From Spinacia oleracea (Eukaryota > Streptophyta > Magnoliopsida > Caryophyllales > Amaranthaceae): 64,000 nucleotides of DNA. Where the stretch lies: positions 66,703,671-66,767,670 of the forward strand of contig NC_079492.1 in NCBI RefSeq assembly GCF_020520425.1. The letters are read 5' to 3'. Position 1 is the first letter of the stretch. Every line of letters begins with the position of its first letter. The notes under the pieces are model-generated. The model searched no databases. It was given only the letters and a program-made list of their open reading frames with translations, and had not been told where the DNA came from. This document shows, piece after piece, positions 51,817-62,166 of this stretch. The position numbers and the translations under genes are program-made.

Positions 51817-53728
51817 TTTCTCCACGGAAAAAATGACAGCAATACAAGAAGAGGTGGATAAACTGCTGGCGGCAGGTTTCATTGAGCCATGTGACTACCC
51901 TGAATGGTTGGCAAACGTAGTAATGGTAAAAAAGTCAAGTGGGTCATGGAGAATGTGCGTAGATTTCACCAACCTTAACAGAGCATGTCCGAAAGATTTC
52001 TACCCACTACCACGGATTGATAGGCTGGTAGACTCCACTAGCGGCCATGCAATGCTCAGTTTCCTAGATGCTTTCTCAGGGTATCATCAGGTCAGCCTGC
52101 ATAAATCAGACAGGAAGAAGGCGGCCTTTATCACGGATGCAGGAGTTTTCTGTTATAAGGCGATGCCATTCGGGTTGAAAAATGCAGGGGCAACGTATCA
52201 AAGGCTGGTCGACAAGGTGTTTGCCGACCAAAAAGGCAGAAACGTGGAGGTCTATGTAGATGACTCTATCGTAAAAAGCCGGAAGGAGGAGGATCATGTT
52301 AGCGACCTCCGAGAAACTTTCGAAACTTTGAGAAAATACAGGATGAAATTGAACCCAAAAAAATGCGTCTACGGAGTAAGGTCGGGAAAATTCCTGGGTT
52401 TCTTGGTCAGCGAGCGTGGCATAGACGCTAACCCCGAAAAAGTAGAAGCAATCATCAGTCTGCCGCAACCCAAAAGCGTAAAAGACATACAGCGGTTGAC
52501 AGGAAAAATGGCCGCCTTAAACAGATTCGTGAGCAAGTCGGTAGATAAGCAAATGCCCTTCTTCACAACCTTGAGGCAAAACAAGAAGTTCAAATGGGGG
52601 CCAGCAGAGGAAGAGGCTTTTGAAGCTCTAAAAAGTCACTTAAAGAACCTGCCAACAATAGCAAGGGCAAAAGAGGGCGGCAAATTACAATTGTACATAT
52701 CGGCGTCGCCAAAAACAGTTGCAGCAGTACTGGTAGCCGAAACAGAAAACAAAGGGCAGCAACCGGTATATTTTGTGAGCCATGTGCTAAACGGCCCAGA
52801 AACAAGGTACACGTTGGTGGAAAAAATGGCATATGCAGTCCTCATCGCGGCTAGAAAGTTAAGACCATACTTTGATGCGCATACAATCGAAGTGCTAACA
52901 AACTTTCCTCTCGAAAAAGCCATCAGCAAGCTAGATACATCAGGCCAGTTGCTAAAATGGGCAATAGAGTTGTCCGAGTTTGACTTGAAATTCCGGCCAA
53001 GAACTGCAATCAAAGCCCAGGCATTGGCGGACTTCATAGTTGAAGCGTCATACCAAGAAGATGAAGTACAGGCTGAAGTATGGGATGTGTCAGTGGATGG
53101 TTCAGCTGCACAAACAGGCAGTGGGGCTGGAATAATCATGAAATCGCCAACAGGAGACATTTTTGAGTATGCTATAAAATTTATGTTCAACGCGTCAAAT
53201 AACGAGGCAGAATACGAGGCAGCAATTGCCGGCATCCAAATATGCCTCGCAGCAGATGCCAAAAGAGTAATACTGACAACAGACTCCCAGCTGGTAGCAA
53301 GTCAATTCAGCGGAGAATATGAGGCCAAAGAACCTTCAATGGTCAAATACCTGGAGAAGCTGAGGTCAGTGTCGGCTCAGCTAGAGAAATTCAGCATTAA
53401 TCTGGTACCCCGAGCAGAAAACACACTGGCAGACGCACTATCAAAGTTAGCAAGTTCGAATGTCGCCGACTTGAAAAGAACAGTCATGATGGAAGTCATG
53501 AATAAGCGAAGTACGGAGTCGGAGGTAATACGAGTCATGGCCATCACAACTACCTCAGAATGGTACGATAATATCCAAACATACATACAGACTGGAGCCC
53601 TACCAGCAGATTTGGCAGAAGCCAAAAAGACAAAAAGGGACGCGGTTTGGTACATCATCCTGTGGGGACGGTTGTACAAAAAGTCATTTAGCCTACCATT
53701 CTTAAGGTGCCTGACAGCATTCGAGTGA
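51785..53728 (+). CDS. Tat reverse transcriptase and two RNase H domains
   Basis: 647 codons. RT: SSGSWRMCVDFTNLNRACPK, LSFLDAFSGYHQV, MPFGLKNAGATYQRLVD and the catalytic YVDD (VEVYVDDSIVKS). The first RNase H (GGKLQLYISASPKTVAAVLV, YFVSHVLNGPETRYT) lacks the usual catalytic Asp in its first motif and looks like the degenerate gypsy-type connector. The second (WDVSVDGSAAQTGSGAG, NNEAEYEAAIAGI, LTTDSQLVASQF, ENTLADALSKLAS) has all acidic residues and is the archaeal-type RNase H acquired by Tat elements. The start Met is only the first in this frame, since translation must come from gag. A TGA at 53726-53728 ends it, yet the same frame continues at once with the integrase. Confidence 0.9.
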   Translation: MLGLYGRKKRNFSTEKMTAIQEEVDKLLAAGFIEPCDYPEWLANVVMVKKSSGSWRMCVDFTNLNRACPKDFYPLPRIDRLVDSTSGHAMLSFLDAFSGYHQVSLHKSDRKKAAFITDAGVFCYKAMPFGLKNAGATYQRLVDKVFADQKGRNVEVYVDDSIVKSRKEEDHVSDLRETFETLRKYRMKLNPKKCVYGVRSGKFLGFLVSERGIDANPEKVEAIISLPQPKSVKDIQRLTGKMAALNRFVSKSVDKQMPFFTTLRQNKKFKWGPAEEEAFEALKSHLKNLPTIARAKEGGKLQLYISASPKTVAAVLVAETENKGQQPVYFVSHVLNGPETRYTLVEKMAYAVLIAARKLRPYFDAHTIEVLTNFPLEKAISKLDTSGQLLKWAIELSEFDLKFRPRTAIKAQALADFIVEASYQEDEVQAEVWDVSVDGSAAQTGSGAGIIMKSPTGDIFEYAIKFMFNASNNEAEYEAAIAGIQICLAADAKRVILTTDSQLVASQFSGEYEAKEPSMVKYLEKLRSVSAQLEKFSINLVPRAENTLADALSKLASSNVADLKRTVMMEVMNKRSTESEVIRVMAITTTSEWYDNIQTYIQTGALPADLAEAKKTKRDAVWYIILWGRLYKKSFSLPFLRCLTAFE

Positions 53729-54797
53729 GCAAGGCTGATCGAAGAGATGCACGAAGGAACATGTGGGAACCATGCCGGTGGAAAACCCCTTGCCATCATC
53801 TGTCAAAGGCAAGGCTATTACTGGCCAACAATGTTAGAAGATTGTCGAGCTTATGTAAAAAAGTGCGAGAAATGTCAAAAGTTTTCAGCTGTGATAAACT
53901 TGCCAGCCAATGATTTGATGCCCATTCTGAACCCAATCCCATTCGCACAGTGGGGAATGGATATTGTTGGACCATTCCCAATGGCGGCTGGAGGGCGCAA
54001 GTTCTTAATAGTAGCAGTGGACTACTTCACCAAGTGGATAGAAGCAGAGCCGGTAGCAAAGATAACGGCAAACCAGGTGAAAAAGTTCATATGGAAAAAT
54101 ATAATAACAAGATTCGGGCTGCCGCAGGCAATAGTTTTTTTATCATGGATCACAGTTTGATTGTGCACCCATACAATGCTTCCTGGGATTATACAGAGTA
54201 AAGTTAGCTCACTCGTCAGTATGTCACCCACAGGCAAATGGGCAAGCAGAGGCGGCGAATAAGCAAATCCTGGCTGCACTGAAAAAGAAGCTAGAAGACT
54301 GTAAAGGCAAATGGGCAGATCTTATGCCAGAAATTCTGTGGTGCAACAGAACTGCTATCAAGGAGGCTACCGGCGAGAGTCCATTTAAGTTAAGCTTCGG
54401 GTCTGAGGCTGTCATACTGGCAGAAATGGCTCTGCCAACCATGCGAATCCAGCATTACGATGAGGAGAGAAACGATCAGCTGCTGCGACATCAGCTGGAT
54501 CTCATGCCTGAAATCCGCATGAAAGCAGAAATCACTTCGGCAGCATACAAAAGCAGAATGAGCAGAGCATACAACAAGAAAGTGAAACACCGGCCTCTAG
54601 GAGTAGGAGACCTGGTACTGCGGAGAACGGCGGCAACAGGAAAAGGAAATGCTCAAGGAAAGCTGACAGCCAATTGGGAAGGACCATACCAGATATGGGA
54701 GGAAATTGTTCCTGGATCATACCGGTTAATGCAAATGGATGTTACCGCGCTCAAAAACTCCTGGAACGCCAGTACTCTGAGAAAGTACTATATTTGA
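53729..54797 (+). pseudogene. Tat integrase
   Basis: Same frame as RT up to about 54135. The zinc-binding HHCC region (EEMHEGTCGNHAGGKPLA, YVKKCEKCQKF) and the first part of the core (WGMDIVGPFPMAAGGRKFLI, VDYFTKWIEAEP) are intact. A T7 run at 54135-54141 shifts the frame. The core then continues in the frame starting before 54230 (HPQANGQAEAANKQIL with the catalytic Glu), followed by WCNRTAIKEATGESPFKLSF, a GDLVLRR motif and the C-terminal WNASTLRKYYI, stop 54795-54797. No chromodomain follows. Confidence 0.88.
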
Positions 54798-54954
54798 AAA
54801 ACTGTAATGATGATGTATGAGCAGACTGATTGCAATAGCAGTCTGCATTTTGCTATTATGTATAATTAGGGCGGTCCTCAAATACGGCCAGTCCATAAAT
54901 GAAGGAAGAAAAAAACAAAAAACAAACGCGGCACAAATCAACACGCAAAGGTAA

Positions 54955-55558
54955 TGTATGGATGTGATCAGTAACAGTAAAGAAAATAAATGTCGTTTGG
55001 GCACTTTACTGTGAAGCGTAGCAGTCCATAATAAAGTTGTTGTGATTAGTAGCTTTGGAGAAAATAAATGCCGTTAAGGGGCACTCCATTGTGAAGCGTA
55101 GCATTCAACGAAGTGTATGGATGTGATCAGTAACAGTAAAGAAAATAAATGCCGTTTGGGCACTTTACTGTGAAGCGTAGCAGTCCATAATAAAGTTGTT
55201 GTGATTATTAGCTTTGGAGAAAATAAATGCCGTTAAGGGGCACTCCAATGTGAAGCGTAGCATTCAACGAAGTGTATGGATGTGATCAGTAACAGTAAAG
55301 AAAATAAATGTCGTTTGGGCACTTTACTGTGAAGCGTAGCAGTCCATAATAAAGTTGTTGTGATTAGTAGCTTTGGAGAAAATAAATGCCGTTAAGGGGC
55401 ACTCCATTGTGAAGCGTAGCATTCAACGAAGTGTATGGATGTGATCAGTAACAGTAAAGAAAATAAATGCCGTTTGGGCACTTTACTGTGAAGCGTAGCA
55501 GTCCATAATAAAGTTGTTGTGATTAGTAGCTTTGGAGAAAATAAATGCCGTTAAGGGG
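54955..55558. repeat. 3' tandem repeats of the Tat element
   Basis: Units of 159-160 bp start with TGTATGGATGTGATCAG at 54955, 55114, 55273 and 55433. Units 1-3 are complete and unit 4 is cut after 126 bp by Copia D (target AGGGG, 55554-55558). Each unit itself holds two half-similar parts with AAAATAAATGCCGTT and GTGAAGCGTAGCA. Copies differ at only a few positions. 54798-54954 between the integrase stop and the first unit has no gene. Confidence 0.95.
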
Positions 55559-56939
55559 TGTTAGGTTATGATACATATGACAATTCATAAATCATGCGGA
55601 AAAACCATTTAGCCAGGAATACATATTATTTACACATAATCATATAGCATAGTTTAGATGCATACTCTTTGTTGCGTGCCTTCCCTAGCTGCGCCCGAAC
55701 CGAACAAGAACAAGTCTTTAGGACTCCAAGTGTCGTCCCTCCGTAGATAGTCCACAGCACGTCCGGATCCGCCTTAAGATTGACCAACTAGAATCGCCCT
55801 TAAGGTACTAAAGATTTTCGGCACTTATAGTCAAGAAATGTGTGTGAATTTTCTCTCAAAAACTCAGTTTGAATACTTGAATAATCTATTAAAATATGTG
55901 ACCCTAGGCACCTATTTATAGAGTTATGGAAAGGGTTTTGGAATCCTATTAGGATACTAATTTATTTAATTATAACCCTACTAGGACTCTAATTAAATAA
56001 TCATTATCTAATAGTTTTAGGATTTAATCACACTTCGAATCCTGATTGCTTCAGGATTCCCGCACAAGCATTGCACGAGCACCGTACACCCGCGCAAGCC
56101 TTGCGGCCCACGCTAGGCGCACAACGCTCGGCCCACTGCTGTGCTCCCGCGCGCGCGCCCAAGGCCTTGGCTGGGCCTGGCCTTGCGCTGGGCCTGGTCG
56201 AGGCTTGGCGTGCGCTGGTGCGCGTTGGCTCGCTGGGCGACGGCCTGGCTTCGTGCTGGGCCTTCGTCTAGCGGGCCTCGTCCGATGCTAATTCGTACGA
56301 TACGCTTCCGATTAAATTCCCGATTCCGGAATTCATTTCCGATACGAACAATATTTAATATTTCCGATTCCGGAATCAATTTCCGTTTCGAACAAATATT
56401 TAATATTTTCGTTTCCGGAATTATTTTCCGATTCCGATAATATTTCCGATTCTGACAATATTTCCGTTTCCGGCAATATTTCCGATTCTGGCAATATTTC
56501 CATTTCCGATAATATTTTCCGATACGTACCATGTTTCCGTTTCCGGCAACATCTACGACTTGGATAATATTTATATTTCCGATACGATCCATATTTCCGT
56601 TTCCGGCAATATCATCGTTTCCGGAGTATTCATTTCTTGCTTGTGACGATCTCAGCTCCCACTGAAACCAAGATCCGTCGATTTCGAATATCCATAGATG
56701 GAGTATTTAATGCCATTAAATACTTGATCCGTTTACGTACTATTTGTGTGACCCTATGGGTTCAGTCAAGAGTAAGTTGTGGATTAATATCATTAATTCC
56801 ACTTGAACTGAAGCGGCCTCTAGCTAGGCATTCAGCTCACTTGATCTCACTGAATTATTAACTTGTTAATTAATACTGAACCGCATTTATTAGACTTAAC
56901 ATAGAATGCATACTTGGACCAAGGGCATTATTTCCTTCA
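55559..56939 (-). repeat. 3' LTR of Copia D
   Basis: 1,381 bp, TGTTAGG to CCTTCA with correct TG/CA ends. A TATAAATA box lies on the minus strand at 55913-55920. The GC-rich block is about 56060-56290 and the ATATTTCCG repeats about 56330-56620. The polypurine tract AAGTGGGAGAC (minus strand) lies at 56940-56950. Confidence 0.95.
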
Positions 56940-57804
56940 GTCTCCCACTTGTCCTTAGGGACAAGTGTGCATTTCCTAATTCCTTTGTCGCTCGATGCTT
57001 GCTCTTGAACATAAGGTAAGAGTTGTCATCCTTATTATGTCCAGAGGTGTTTCTCGGTTTCAGAGTTCAACTGATCAAATAAACAGATAATCATAGCCTA
57101 TGATTCATCCGAGCACGGCCATGCATTTCACAGTTTCTAGCTCTCCGAGTGGCCTTGTACAACTTTTAAGCATCTCATCCCGATTTATGGGAGGACAATC
57201 CCAATCTTGTGATCTTTAGATTAGACTTCGTTTGATAGGTGATTACCTGAGCGTTGCCTTTATAGCCTCCTTTTACGGTGCGACGGTTGGTCAACGTCAA
57301 AGCAACCAGTTCTCAAACAAGTAATCTCAAATCACTCAGGTATTGAGGATTTAGTGTCTAATAATTTTAATGAAATTTACTTATGACAGATTTTCATCTC
57401 TTACAGTAAAGTTTCATAGGTCTTGTCCGATACTAGTCTTCACAAAGTAAGTATCTATGCAAATGATTATGACATTGCCATGTCCACATAGTTCAAGAAA
57501 CAGAACTACTAGTCATCTTGCATTCTAATCGTCTAACGTTTTCTATGCGTCCAATTTTATAGAAAACTCCGACCAGGGACCATTTTCAACCTTTGACATT
57601 CAAGTTCACTTGATAGACATTTCTTAGTCACAGGACTGGTCCTGACAGTCTATCTTGAATATATCGTCAAATTGAAGGGACTCATCATTTAATAAACCAC
57701 AAATTAAATGGAAAAATAAATTCTTTTCATTTATTGTGAATGATTAACCAATAATGTTTTACAAAGATTTAAACTCTAAAACTTTAAAACATTAAACAGA
57801 GACA
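56940..57804 (-). other. Copia D 3' noncoding region
   Basis: Nearly identical to 4011-4875 in Copia E, with the polypurine tract at its left edge and the pol stop at its right. There is no minus-strand frame of note. Such conservation without coding may just reflect recent common origin. Confidence 0.75.
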
Positions 57805-60407
57805 TCAAAGCCATTCTCCAATATGCTTGATTCCCATAGCTGCAGTGTGCGAGTTGTGCTTCGCTTGCGGCAGAGGTTTAGTCAATGGATCTGATATGTT
57901 GTCATCAGTTCCAATTTTGCTTATCTCGACTTCTTTTCTTTCAACGAACTCTCGTAGAAGGTGAAATCTACGAAGTACATGCTTGACTCTCTGGTGGTGT
58001 CTAGGCTCCTTTGCCTGTGCAATACCTCCGTTATTGTCACAATATAGGGCTATTGGTCCTTTAATGGAGGGGACTACACCAAGTTCACCTATGAACTTCC
58101 TTAGCCATATAGCTTCCTTTGCTGCTTCATGTGCAGCAATGTGCTCCGCTTCAGTTGTAGAATCCGCAATGGTGCTTTGTTTAGCACTTTTCCAGCTTAC
58201 TGCTCCTCCGTTGAGGCAGAAGACAAACCCAGACAATGATCTGAAATCATCTTTGTCGGTTTGGAAACTTGCGTCCGTATAGCCTTTAACAATTAATTCA
58301 TCATCTTTACCATAGACCAGGAAGTCATCTTTGTGCCTTTTCAGGTACTTCAGAATGTTCTTGGCAGCAGTCCAATGCGCCTCTCCTGGGTCTGACTGGT
58401 ATCTGCTCGTAGCACTGAGTGCGTACGCAACATCCGGGCGTGTACATATCATAGCATACATTATTGAACCAATCAATGATGCATATGGAATCCCATTCAT
58501 TCGTCTACGCTCATCAAGTGTTTTTGGGCACTGAGTCTTGCTTAGAGTCATTCCATGAGACATGGGTAGGTAGCCTCGCTTGGAGTCCGCCATCTTGAAC
58601 CTATCAAGCACCTTATTGATATAAGTGCTTTGACTAAGTCCAATCATCTTTTTAGATCTATCTCTGTAAATCTTGATGCCCAATATGTACTGTGCTTCTC
58701 CTAGATCTTTCATCGAAAAACATTTCCCAAGCCAAATCTTGACAGAGTTCAACATAGGAATGTCATTTCCGATAAGTAATATGTCGTCGACATATAATAC
58801 TAGGAAAGCAATTTTGCTCCCACTGACCTTCTTGTATACACAAGATTCGTCTGCGTTCTTGATGAAACCAAAGTCACTGACTGCTTCATCAAAACGTATA
58901 TTCCATCTCCTGGATGCCTGCTTCAATCTGTAGATTGACTTCTTTAGCTTGCATACCTTTTTAGCATTCTTTGGATCCTCAAAACCTTCAGGCTGTGTCA
59001 TAAACACAGTTTCTGTTAAAACGCCGTTTAAGAAAGCAGTTTTGACATCCATCTGCCATATTTCGTAATCGTAATATGCAGCGATTGCTAACATTATCCG
59101 AATAGACTTTAGCATTGCAACTGGTGAAAAGGTTTCATCGTAATCCACACCGTGGACTTTCCTGTAACCTTTTGCAACCAATCTAGCTTTGAAAACTTCA
59201 AGTTTCCCATCCTTGTCCTTTTTCAGTTTGAAAACCCATTTGCTTCCAATGGCTTGGTAGCCATCTGGCAAATCGACCAAATCCCATACTTGGTTTTCAG
59301 ACATGGAGTCTAATTCTGATTGCATGGCTTCTTGCCATTGCTTGGAGCTAGGGCTCGTCATAGCTTGTTTGTAAGTCGCAGGTTCATCACTTTCAAGTAA
59401 TAGAACGTCATAGCTCTCGTTCGTCAAAATACCTAAGTACCTTTCCGGTTGAGATCTATATCTTTGCGATCTACGCGGGGTAACATTTCTAGATTGACCA
59501 TGATTCTCACCAGATTCTTCTAAAGATCTCTGAGTTTCATCCTGAATGTCATCTTGAGCATTCTCTAGAGTTTGTTGTTCGACTCGAATTTCTTCGAGGT
59601 CTACTTTTCTCCCACTTGTCATTTTGGAAATGTGATCTTTCTCCAAAAAGACACCATCTCGAGCAACAAACACCTTGTTCTCAGATGTATTGTAGAAGTA
59701 ATACCCCTTTGTTTCCTTTGGATAGCCCACAAGGATACATTTGTCAGATTTTGGATGAAGTTTGTCTGAAGTTAATCGTTTCACGTATACTTCACATCCC
59801 CAAATCTTAAGAAAAGACACATTTGGAGGCTTTCCAAACCATAATTCGTATGGAGTCTTTTCGACAGCTTTAGACGGAGCTCTATTTATAGTGAGTGCAG
59901 CTGTATTTAGTGCATGTCCCCAAAATTCTAATGGAAGTTCGGCCTGACCCATCATTGATCTGACCATGTCTAGCAAGGTTCTGTTCCTCCGTTCCGACAC
60001 ACCGTTCCATTGTGGTGTTCCTGGAGGAGTCAATTCTGATAGAATTCCACATTCTTTCAGATGGTCATCAAATTCATAGCTCAGATATTCACCGCCTCTA
60101 TCAGATCGCAGTGCCTTAATCTTCTTGCCTAATTGATTCTCTACTTCACTATGAAATTCCTTGAATTTGTCAAAGGATTCAGACTTATGCTTCATTAGGT
60201 AGACATAACCTTATCTACTGAAGTCATCAGTGAAAGTGATAAAGTAGCTGAAACCACCTCTAGCATTTGTACTCATTGGTCCACATACATCTGTATGGAT
60301 TAAACCCAATAGTTCATTTGCTCTTTCTCCAACTTTAGAGAAAGGTTGCTTTGTCATTTTGCCAAGTAAACATGATTCGCATTTACCATAATCCTCTAAG
60401 TCAAATG
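57805..60407 (-). pseudogene. Copia D integrase, RT and RNase H
   Basis: The main open frame is 57805-60195 (796 codons) with the same motifs as Copia E: RSDRGGEYLS and NGVSERRNRTLLD in the integrase, YVDD in VLYVDDILLIG, and TDASFQTDKDD and YCDNNGGIAQ in RNase H. A stop at 60211-60213 (TAA where Copia E has a Tyr codon in the SRYGYVYL stretch) separates it from the integrase start ([20 protein letters not shown]). The hAT element at 60408 then cuts the frame. The product would be a Gag-Pol polyprotein, dead here. Confidence 0.92.
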
Positions 60408-60799
60408 TAGACCTGGTTATCGGGCGGGGCGGGTCAGGGTCGGTGCGCGTCAAAAGAGGGTCGGGTATTGAAAGGGTCATTTTTAGCGGGTCGATAATGG
60501 GCGGGTCAAAAGCGGGTCGCGGGTCAATAGCGGGTCATTAGTGGGCGGGTCAATAAACGAGCAATGAAAAATGAAAAACAAAAGAGCCATGTACAAGTAC
60601 AAGTAAATACGAAGCTATACACGTAATTTTTTGTATCATTACTATTTTAATTTTCAAAATAATTGTAGTATAAGTTTGACCCTATAATGACCCTGTCCAA
60701 TAAAGGCCCTGTCCAATAAGAGCCCTGCCCAATAAAAGCCCTATTAACTTGACCCTAACCCAATATCCATTGGACTACCCTGTCCAATAACCAGGTCTA
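60408..60799. mobile_element. hAT-type MITE inside Copia D
   Basis: 392 bp with a perfect 13-bp inversion TAGACCTGGTTAT/ATAACCAGGTCTA and the 8-bp target-site duplication GTCAAATG (60400-60407 and 60800-60807). The uninterrupted target is seen in Copia E near 7471-7478. The left half is rich in GCGGGTCAAAAG-type repeats, the right half in GCCCTGTCCAATAA repeats. No coding. Confidence 0.97.
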
Positions 60800-62166
60800 G
60801 TCAAATGGTTCTAGAATTCCTTCCTTTTGAAGTCTTTCTAAGCGTTTCAAGTTTATATGGCCTAATCGACAATGCCACAGATAGGTGAGATCTGAATCAT
60901 CCTTTTTGGCCTTTTTGGTATTTATGTTATATACTTGTTTGTCGTGATCTAATAAATAAAGTCCATTGACTAATCTAGCAGATCCATAAAACATCTCTTT
61001 AAAATAAAACGAACAACTATTGTCTTTTATTAAAAAGGAAAATCCCTTAGCATCTAAGCAAGAAACTGAAATGATGTTTTTAGTAAGACTTGGAACATGG
61101 AAACATTCTTCCAGTTCCAAAACTAGCTCGGAGGGCAACGACAAATAGTAAGTTCCTACAGCTAATGCAGCAATCCGTGCTCCATTTCCCACTCGTAGGT
61201 CGACTTCACCCTTGCTTAACTTTCTACTTCTTCTTAGTCCCTGTGGATTGGAACATAAGTGTGAGCCACAACCTGTATCTAATACCCAAGAAGTTGAATT
61301 AGCAAGTATACAGTCTATGACGAAATACATGAAGATGGAACGACTGTTCCGTTCTTCTGATCTTCCTTCTTCAAGCAATCTCTCTTCCAATGCCCCTTCT
61401 TCTTGAAGTAGAAGCATTCGGATTCAGAAGTGGGTTGACTGACCTTCCTCTTTACAGATTTGGCGCCAGTTTGCTTAGTTGGGCTGGCCTTGTCGCCACC
61501 TTTCTTAGCATTCCTCTTCTTTCCAGATTTCTTGAACTTGCCCCCACGCACCATAAGCACATCCTGCTTATCACTTTTGAGCGTCTTTTCAGCGGTCTTT
61601 AGCATACCGTGAAGCTCAGTGAGCGTTTTGTCCAGACTATTCATACTGTAGTTCAGTTTGAACTGATCATACCCGCTATGAAGAGAATGGAGGATGGTGT
61701 CTATAGCCATTTCCTGAGAAAATTGCTGATCCAGCCAACTCATATTCTCAATGAGTCCAATCATTTTGAGAACATGTGGACTTACGGGCTCGCCTCTCTT
61801 AAGCTTGGTCTCAAGAATTTGCCTATGAGTCTCGAATCTTTCGACTCGAGCCAGATCTTGGAACATGTTCTTCAACTCACTGATGATTGTGAAAGCATCT
61901 GAGTTGATGAACGTTTTCTGCAGATCCGCACTCATGGTGGCGAGCATTAGACATTTCACATCCTTGTTGGCATCAATCCAACGATTGAGGGCTGCCTGAG
62001 TGACCCCGTCGCCTGCGGCTTCGGGCATCGCCTCATCTAGGACATACTCCTTTTCTTCCTGCATAAGAACTATTTGCAAGTTCCTTTGCCAGTCAAGGAA
62101 GTTTTTCCCGTTCAACTTCTCCTTTTCGAGAATTGATCGAATGTTGAATGAATTGTTGTTTGCCAT
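60800..62166 (-). pseudogene. Copia D gag-protease
   Basis: Starts at the ATG at 62164-62166 (MANNNSFNIRSILEKEKL). It is a typical Copia gag: NFLDWQRNLQIVLMQEEKEY, LMLATMSADLQKTF, MIGLIENMSWLD, LHSGYDQFKLNY. The zinc knuckle reads CFYFKKKGHWKRDC, so the second Cys is Phe and zinc binding is doubtful. After a one-base loss near 61327 the protease continues in another frame (WVLDTGCGSHLCS) with the pre-integrase WHCRLGHINLKRL, ending at the hAT insertion. Another in-frame Met lies upstream (62259), but the Copia start at MANNN fits both D and E. Confidence 0.9.

Larger units (their letters stand above)
48533..55558 (+). mobile_element. Ty3/gypsy element of the Tat type (Copia D inserted at its 3' end)
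   Basis: In order: 5' LTR, primer site, gag-protease, reverse transcriptase with two RNase H domains, integrase, and 3' tandem repeats. It is then cut at 55558 by Copia D, so its 3' LTR is beyond the window. The second, archaeal-like RNase H and tandem repeats between pol and the 3' LTR are known traits of the Tat lineage (Ogre, Retand and relatives). No chromodomain is present. Coding breaks are few: one A-run shift, one stop and one T-run shift, so the element looks young. Confidence 0.9.

Noticed and set aside
54955..55558. Regular direct repeats as a possible CRISPR array
   Set aside because: The whole 160-bp unit repeats without variable spacers, the setting is a plant Tat retrotransposon, and no cas genes are present.
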